Shown: piece by piece, positions 1 to 3,554 of the stretch
Layout of the letters: each line of letters opens with the position of its first letter
Numbering within the stretch: the first letter of the stretch is position 1
Source of the DNA: Candidatus Zixiibacteriota bacterium
GTDB taxonomy: Bacteria > Zixibacteria > MSB-5A5 > SM1-73
Direction of reading: 5' to 3'
Length of the DNA: 5,069 bases
Assembly: GCA_022866585.1 (NCBI GenBank)
Contig: JALHUP010000066.1
Coordinates: 1 to 5,069, forward strand
Program-made: the position numbers and the translations under genes
The notes under the pieces: generated by a model
What the model saw: only the letters and a program-made list of their open reading frames with translations
What the model was told of the DNA's origin: nothing
Databases searched by the model: none

Positions 1-21
1 ATGTCTGACAGATCGCATAGC

Positions 22-102
22 ATAGGCAACCTCCTTGAGAGTTTAAGGTTAATGGCCATCCCAAAATATATCCTCTCTCTTGGGTGTTGCCTATCTTTTT
101 TT
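22..102 (+). terminator. Long hairpin followed by T-run, terminator-like
   Basis: A perfect 9-bp inverted repeat (ATAGGCAAC at 22-30, GTTGCCTAT at 86-94) continues inward in register with three more pairs (32-34 with 82-84, one G-U) and five more (GAGAG 37-41 with CTCTC 75-79). Directly 3' are seven T residues at 96-102. This fits a Rho-independent terminator of a + strand gene lying left of the window, although the 33-nt apical loop is longer than usual. It sits about 60 bp before the promoter of the ferritin-like gene and would insulate it. It could instead be a structured leader RNA or the remains of a small palindromic element; I recognise no riboswitch class. Confidence 0.5.
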
Positions 103-160
103 CTCTAACCAAAAGTGTATGATTTGTATTTGGTATCTACATTTCATAGGATATTCCAAC

Positions 161-188
161 TTGACAACTACCATATATCGTTTATATT
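161..188 (+). promoter_or_regulatory. Sigma-70-type promoter for the ferritin-like gene
   Basis: A consensus -35 hexamer TTGACA lies at 161-166 and a -10 hexamer TATATT (one mismatch to TATAAT) at 183-188, separated by 16 bp in AT-rich sequence. Transcription would start near 195, leaving a leader of about 37 nt before the start codon at 232. I see no clear Fur- or PerR-type operator over it. Confidence 0.65.
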
Positions 189-217
189 TTGCAGAAAAGT
201 TTTCAATTGATCTAAAT

Positions 218-224
218 GGAGGAG
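218..224 (+). promoter_or_regulatory. Shine-Dalgarno site that decides the ferritin-like start
   Basis: GGAGGAG is a strong Shine-Dalgarno sequence. Two in-frame ATG codons follow, at 226 and 232. The first lies almost against the site (3 nt after the GGAGG core), which is too close for good initiation. The second has 9 nt after the core and is preferred. Confidence 0.65.
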
Positions 225-231
225 AATGGTA

Positions 232-747
232 ATGGAAAAAACAGAAGAGCTTCTGGAAGTGGTGAAAAATGCCATAAGAGTGGAAAATGATGGCTATCAA
301 TTCTATCGGGTGGCAGAGGAAAAAACCAAAGACCCAAAAGGGAAAGAGGTCTTCTCTTCTTTAGCTAAGGATGAAACAAATCATATGCAGATACTTAAAA
401 GCCTGTATCAGAGCATCAAGGAGAAAGGGGAGTATAAATTTGACGAGATCAAGGATATGAAACACATCCTGGAAACAGCGTCAGAAAGCCCCATCTTTTC
501 CAAAGACTTTAAAAAGAGGATAGAGCAGGCGCAATTCGAGATGACCGCTTTGTCCATTGGAATCCTTTTGGAGAAAAATTCAATTGAGTTTTATAAGAAA
601 GCCGCACAGGATAGTGAGGACAAAGACGTGGCCATGCTTTTTAATTATTTAGCCGGTTGGGAGGGAGAGCATCTCCGGGCTTTGGTTCAACAACAGAAAT
701 TTCTCCAGGGGGATTATTGGACTGAGGCCAGGTTTTATCCCTTTTAG
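232..747 (+). CDS. Ferritin-like (rubrerythrin-domain) diiron protein
   Basis: This is a predicted cytoplasmic four-helix-bundle protein of 171 residues from the ATG at 232 (173 from 226). The rubrerythrin/ferritin-like diiron ligand pattern is visible: a helix A glutamate (E18, in AIRVENDGYQFY), ExxH in helix B (E48-T-N-H51), a helix C glutamate (E114, in ILLEKNSIEFY), and ExxH in helix D (E144-G-E-H147). Both half-bundles therefore keep their metal ligands. There is no C-terminal CxxC pair, so the rubredoxin domain of classical rubrerythrin is absent and the redox partner is unknown. There is no signal peptide. Proteins of this family (COG1633-like) are linked to peroxide reduction or iron handling, often in anaerobes, but the exact reaction is not established for this subgroup. 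The gene has its own promoter and appears to be a single transcription unit. The family call is secure; the physiological role is inferred. Confidence 0.9.
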   Translation: MEKTEELLEVVKNAIRVENDGYQFYRVAEEKTKDPKGKEVFSSLAKDETNHMQILKSLYQSIKEKGEYKFDEIKDMKHILETASESPIFSKDFKKRIEQAQFEMTALSIGILLEKNSIEFYKKAAQDSEDKDVAMLFNYLAGWEGEHLRALVQQQKFLQGDYWTEARFYPF

Positions 748-769
748 CGATTAGTACAAATGCATTAAA

Positions 770-820
770 TGTAATGTCATTGCGAAGAGTCCGTATGGAT
801 GATGAAGCAATCTCATTACA
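770..820. repeat. Imperfect palindromic repeat between genes
   Basis: The arms TGTAATG-tc-ATTGC (770-783) and GCAAT-ct-CATTACA (807-820) pair over 12 of 14 positions around a 23-nt centre. The core style (CATTGCGAAG ... GAAGCAATCTC) resembles, from memory, a dispersed palindromic repeat seen between genes in many bacterial genomes. There is no T-run, so it is not a typical intrinsic terminator. It fills most of the 104-bp gap between the ferritin-like and GTPase genes. Confidence 0.6.
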
Positions 821-837
821 ATCATCATAAGTGAATA

Positions 838-842
838 AAGGA
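838..842 (+). promoter_or_regulatory. Ribosome binding site of the GTPase gene
   Basis: AAGGA lies nine bases before the ATG at 852 and supports that start, as does the conserved-looking N-terminus beginning MPANLPPQY. I found no convincing promoter in the 104-bp gap upstream, so the gene may be read from the ferritin-like promoter or from a weak one. Confidence 0.55.
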
Positions 843-851
843 TAGAAAATA

Positions 852-1838
852 ATGCCAGCTAATCTTCCTCCACAATATTACGAAGCTGAAAGAAGATACC
901 GGGAGGCGAAAGAGCCACAGGATAAGCTCAAGATTTTGCATGAGATGTTTGCCATCATGCCCAAACATAAGGGCACGGACAAACTTCAAGCGGATCTGAA
1001 ATTCCGAATCTCCAAACTGAAGAAGGAAATTCAGCAGAAGAAAAAAGCTTCCAGAAGAGATCAATACTTCGTGGAGAAAGAAGGAGCCGCTTGTGTGGTC
1101 TTGATCGGCGCCCCAAACGTGGGTAAGTCTCAAATTCTTTCCTCGCTTACCAATGCCACGCCTGAAGTTGCTCCTTACCCTTACACCACCTTAAAACCTC
1201 TTTGCGGCATGATGCCTTTTGAGAATGTGCAAATTCAACTGGTGGATACCCCTCCCATAAGCTCCGATTTCATGGAGCCCTGGCTGGCTGGGATCATCCG
1301 TCAGGCGGACTTGGTCCTTCTGGTTGTGGATTTGCTCTCCGAAAGCATGCTGGAAGAGACTGAAACTGTGTTTAAGAGATTGGAACAATCAAAGATTCAA
1401 TTGGAAATAGAGGAGAGAGAGGTAAATCCATTGGATGGCATCGCCCATAAAAAGACCATGATTTTGGGCAACAAAAATGAGTCCGAAGATTCAGAGGAAA
1501 ACCTCACCGTTTTGAAAGATTTATATGGGCAAAGATTTCCGATTTTTTCCATCTCCGCTAAGGGAAAGAAAAATTTGGAAGAGCTGAAAAAAAAGATTTT
1601 TGATAGTTTGGGCATTTTAAGGGTGTATACCAAGGTGCCGGGAAAAAAGGCGGATTTTGAGGATCCGGTGATTCTAAAAATTGGAAGCACCCTCTTGGAT
1701 GCCGCCCGGGCTATCCATAAGGATTTCGCCTACAACCTGAAATATGCTCGCCTCTGGGGAAACGGAGTCTACGATGGACAGATGGTGCAAAAAGATTTCG
1801 TCCTAAAAGATGGACATGTGGTCGAGTTTCACATTTAG
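852..1838 (+). CDS. DRG/Obg-type GTPase with C-terminal TGS domain
   Basis: A 328-residue cytoplasmic P-loop GTPase of the TRAFAC class, close to the DRG/Obg group (COG1163-like). Residues 1-70 form a charged, helical, probably coiled-coil region. The G domain follows: G1 GAPNVGKS at 86-93, G2 threonines T112/T113 in a YPYTT motif typical of Obg/DRG proteins, G3 DTPP at 132-135, G4 NKNE at 207-210, and G5 SAK at 235-237. A TGS domain, a ubiquitin-like fold found in DRG, OBG, ThrRS and SpoT proteins, covers roughly 256-328. G3 lacks the usual glycine of DxxG and G4 ends in E rather than D, so guanine specificity may be altered. Relatives bind ribosomes or RNA, so a translation-linked role is inferred; the precise function is unknown. 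Seven bases after the stop lies a palindromic repeat with no T-run. Confidence 0.9.
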   Translation: MPANLPPQYYEAERRYREAKEPQDKLKILHEMFAIMPKHKGTDKLQADLKFRISKLKKEIQQKKKASRRDQYFVEKEGAACVVLIGAPNVGKSQILSSLTNATPEVAPYPYTTLKPLCGMMPFENVQIQLVDTPPISSDFMEPWLAGIIRQADLVLLVVDLLSESMLEETETVFKRLEQSKIQLEIEEREVNPLDGIAHKKTMILGNKNESEDSEENLTVLKDLYGQRFPIFSISAKGKKNLEELKKKIFDSLGILRVYTKVPGKKADFEDPVILKIGSTLLDAARAIHKDFAYNLKYARLWGNGVYDGQMVQKDFVLKDGHVVEFHI

Positions 1839-1844
1839 TAAGTT

Positions 1845-1881
1845 CCCTCTCCCCTTGTGGGAGAGGGGGTAGCATCGTATC
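1845..1881. repeat. Palindromic repeat, copy 1
   Basis: CCCTCTCCC (1845-1853) and GGGAGAGGG (1859-1867) are a perfect 9-bp inverted repeat around the 5-nt loop CTTGT. A second copy occurs at 2125-2167. Similarity continues past the stem into a shared TCGTATC (1875-1881). The GC-rich stem stands out from the AT-rich gap. It begins 7 nt after the GTPase stop and could stabilise the 3' end of that mRNA in the manner of REP elements, but no T-run follows. Confidence 0.75.
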
Positions 1882-1898
1882 GATGAATTATCTTCAGG

Positions 1899-1931
1899 TT
1901 CAAATCTTTGCCATCTATTTGAATGTATAAA
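1899..1931. promoter_or_regulatory. 25-bp dyad next to a TATAAA box, possible operator/promoter
   Basis: TTCAAAT (1899-1905) and ATTTGAA (1917-1923) form a perfect 7-bp dyad with an 11-bp centre. A -10-like TATAAA follows two bases later at 1926-1931. A dyad ending just before a -10 box is where MerR-type and other metal regulators often bind, and the next gene encodes a metal-efflux channel. There is no good -35 at normal spacing, and the dyad is AT-rich and could arise by chance. Confidence 0.3.
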
Positions 1932-2012
1932 TTTTACACTACAGAAAAAATTCTTGGATCAAAGCAAATAAAAGAAGATATAAAAACGTTTAATAAAAAA
2001 GATTTTTTAGAC

Positions 2013-2055
2013 CTTTTTTGTCTCTAAATTAATTCGAGTCTTTTGGACAAAAAAG
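2013..2055 (+). promoter_or_regulatory. Leader inverted repeat upstream of the channel reading frame
   Basis: CTTTTTTGTC (2013-2022) and GACAAAAAAG (2046-2055) form a perfect 10-bp inverted repeat around a 23-nt loop, ending 4 nt before the ATG at 2060. In RNA it could occlude that ATG, which has no good Shine-Dalgarno sequence anyway. The stem is mostly A-U and therefore weak. Confidence 0.35.
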
Positions 2056-2059
2056 CGAA

Positions 2060-3469
2060 ATGAACAAGACTTATTCGAACGCATTAAGCTTCTTTACGCT
2101 CTACTTGGTCCGCCCTTGCCTTCACCCTCTCCCCTCGTGGGATAGGGAGAGGGGGCAACTTCGTATCAGGAACAAATGCGTTTGTATTAAAAGCAAATTG
2201 TATAAAATCACTCTTTTTTTGTGTCTCATCCTTTTTGTATATCTATTTGTTTCCAATTTAAAAGTCAAAGCCCAGAGCTTGGAGGTCTTAATCCAAGAAT
2301 CTTTGCAAAATAATCCTCAATTAAAAGCCGCTGAAAAAAGATGGGAAGCGGCTAAAGCTATGATTCCCCAGGCTGGAGCCTGGATGGACCCGATGCTTTC
2401 ATTCGAGGGAATGAGCGCCACCAAAGATATTGGCTTTACCAAATATTCCTTTATGCAGAAAAAGATTGGTCTTTCCCAACAGTTTCCCTTTCCCGGCAAG
2501 CTGGGGCTCAAGAAAAAGATGGCTCAATATGACGCCAACATGATGGAAACGGACTACGAGCATTTGAAGAATATGCTTATAAGCGAAGTGAAAATGGCTT
2601 ATTACGAGCTTTTCTTTGTCAATAAAGCCAAAGAGATCACCGAGAAAAATAAAGCTTTGTTATCTGATATGGCCAAGTTAGCCGAAACTAAATATATGGT
2701 GGGACAAGGATTACAACAGGACGTCCTCTCCGCTCATTTAGAGCTTTCCAAGCTGGATCAGAAGTTGATTGATCTGAAAAGGGAAGAAACGGGAATTCAG
2801 CTCAAATTGAAAACTCTCCTATTCCGATCGAAAGAAAGCTCACCGGTTGTTCCCGAAGAAGTAAAGAAAACTGAATTTGTGGTAGACAGAGAAAAATTGA
2901 AAAAAGAGGCTTTGGAGCAAAATCCGATGTTGCGGGAACAAGAATATCTGGTGGACCAAAGCCAAGCTTCCTATAAGTTAGCTAAAAAGGAGTATTTCCC
3001 GGATTTTGAGTTGACCCTAAAATATGGGCAAGATCAGGTCTCCGCAGAAGTCATGGGAAAGGAGAATTTTATTGAAGCTATGGTCGGATTCAACCTCCCT
3101 ATCTATTTCTTTCGTAAGCAAAATAAAATGGTGGAGGAAAAAGCGGATTTGCTTTCCTCAGCCCAAGAGAGCTTTTCTTATAAGCAAAATGAACTGATAA
3201 ATGACTTGGAAAATAAAATCTCCGATCTGAAAAGAAACTCCGATTTGTTGGATCTTTTTGGGAATGGAATTTTGCCTCAAGCCCAGCAGTCGTTTCAGTC
3301 AGCCCAGACTGCATATCAAGTAAATAAAGTTGATTTTCAAGCTCTTCTCTTTAGCCTTTCGAATCTTTATGAGTATGAGATGAATTATTATATGATCTTA
3401 GCTGAGTATCAGAAAAGCCTGGCTGAATTGGAGGTAATCGTAGGGCGACAGGTGCCCGAAATCAAATGA
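2060..3469 (+). CDS. TolC-family outer-membrane efflux channel (CusC-like)
   Basis: An outer-membrane channel subunit; trimers form a beta-barrel plus a long periplasmic alpha-barrel that docks on the adaptor and RND pump. The longest frame from ATG 2060 gives 469 residues, with two outer-membrane efflux protein (OEP) repeats at about 74-255 and 275-465. Each repeat carries its proline-containing turn: QFPFPGKL at 141-148 and FNLPIY at 344-349. Long amphipathic helices rich in K, E, Q and L lie between. A signal peptide starts only around residue 47, and the first 46 codons contain a palindromic repeat, so translation probably begins at TTG 2198 (423 residues, the usual family size). No lipobox cysteine is seen, unlike lipidated E. 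coli CusC. The metal-efflux assignment comes from the adaptor gene 85 bp downstream. Confidence 0.9.
   Translation: MNKTYSNALSFFTLYLVRPCLHPLPSWDRERGQLRIRNKCVCIKSKLYKITLFLCLILFVYLFVSNLKVKAQSLEVLIQESLQNNPQLKAAEKRWEAAKAMIPQAGAWMDPMLSFEGMSATKDIGFTKYSFMQKKIGLSQQFPFPGKLGLKKKMAQYDANMMETDYEHLKNMLISEVKMAYYELFFVNKAKEITEKNKALLSDMAKLAETKYMVGQGLQQDVLSAHLELSKLDQKLIDLKREETGIQLKLKTLLFRSKESSPVVPEEVKKTEFVVDREKLKKEALEQNPMLREQEYLVDQSQASYKLAKKEYFPDFELTLKYGQDQVSAEVMGKENFIEAMVGFNLPIYFFRKQNKMVEEKADLLSSAQESFSYKQNELINDLENKISDLKRNSDLLDLFGNGILPQAQQSFQSAQTAYQVNKVDFQALLFSLSNLYEYEMNYYMILAEYQKSLAELEVIVGRQVPEIK
2125..2167. repeat. Palindromic repeat, copy 2, inside the channel reading frame
   Basis: CCCTCTCCC (2125-2133) and GGGAGAGGG (2145-2153) form the same perfect 9-bp inverted repeat as copy 1 at 1845. 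Relative to copy 1 there is one T-to-C change in the loop and a 6-nt insertion (TAGGGA), and TCGTATC recurs at 2161-2167. In the long frame it encodes HPLPSWDRERGQ, a non-conserved-looking stretch before the signal peptide, so it is more likely in the 5' untranslated region. Confidence 0.75.
2198..2272 (+). other. Signal peptide of the channel and likely true start (TTG)
   Basis: From TTG 2198 the protein would open M-Y-K, followed by a hydrophobic core (ITLFLCLILFVYLFVSNL) and a V-K-A cleavage motif before QSLEVL, a textbook Sec type I signal peptide of about 25 residues. From ATG 2060 the same peptide would carry a 46-residue extension, unusual for TolC proteins. The Shine-Dalgarno sequence before the TTG is weak (AAAAG at 2189-2193), so the start remains uncertain; the signal peptide itself is clear. 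Confidence 0.65.
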
Positions 3470-3490
3470 TGCGAATTATCATAGTGTAGT

Positions 3491-3513
3491 GGTCAAGCTT
3501 GCTTGACCTTTTT
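3491..3513 (+). terminator. Hairpin with T-run between channel and adaptor genes
   Basis: GGTCAAG (3491-3497) and CTTGACC (3502-3508) pair perfectly around a CTTG loop and are followed at once by five T residues (3509-3513). This has the form of a weak intrinsic terminator. Placed between two genes expected to be co-transcribed, it would act as a partial attenuator or mRNA-processing barrier. It may equally be a dispersed palindromic element. Confidence 0.5.
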
Positions 3514-3541
3514 AGCTGATAGAAGATGAAAGAAATCAAGT

Positions 3542-3548
3542 GAGGTGA
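3542..3548 (+). promoter_or_regulatory. Ribosome binding site of the adaptor gene
   Basis: GAGGTGA is an excellent match to the 16S anti-Shine-Dalgarno sequence and lies 6 nt before ATG 3555. It fixes the adaptor start and suggests strong translation. Confidence 0.8.
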
Positions 3549-3554
3549 GTTGAT

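Larger units (their letters stand above)
3458..3548. repeat. Imperfect 17-bp direct repeats flanking the intergenic hairpin
   Basis: GAAATCAAATGATGCGA (3458-3474) and GAAATCAAGTGAGGTGA (3532-3548) match at 14 of 17 positions, including an identical first eight bases. The left copy covers the stop of the channel gene. The right copy carries an equivalent in-phase TGA and the ribosome binding site of the adaptor gene. Between them lie 57 bp with a hairpin. This looks like a duplicated junction around an insertion; chance similarity is possible. Confidence 0.45.

Noticed and set aside
1..108. An open frame of 35 codons starting at the first base (MSDRSHSIGN...)
   Set aside because: It runs through the terminator-like hairpin and its T-run, has no visible upstream context and matches no family I know. 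It could be the tail of an upstream gene, but this cannot be supported.
91..300. A 69-codon minus-strand frame over the ferritin-like promoter
   Set aside because: It overlaps a near-consensus + strand promoter and the 5' end of a well-supported gene, and its composition is that of AT-rich antisense sequence.
1954..1984. Possible promoter TTGGAT ... TATAAA
   Set aside because: The 19-bp spacing and weak -35, in a very AT-rich stretch where TATAAA is expected by chance, do not support a call.
2176..2190. Mini-frame ATG CGT TTG TAT TAA after an AGGA, a possible leader peptide
   Set aside because: At four residues, with no metal-binding or attenuation-type codons, it is indistinguishable from chance.
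3526..3543. Mini-frame MKEIK between channel and adaptor genes
   Set aside because: It is better explained as the duplicated copy of the channel gene's last codons (EIK and stop) than as a peptide gene.
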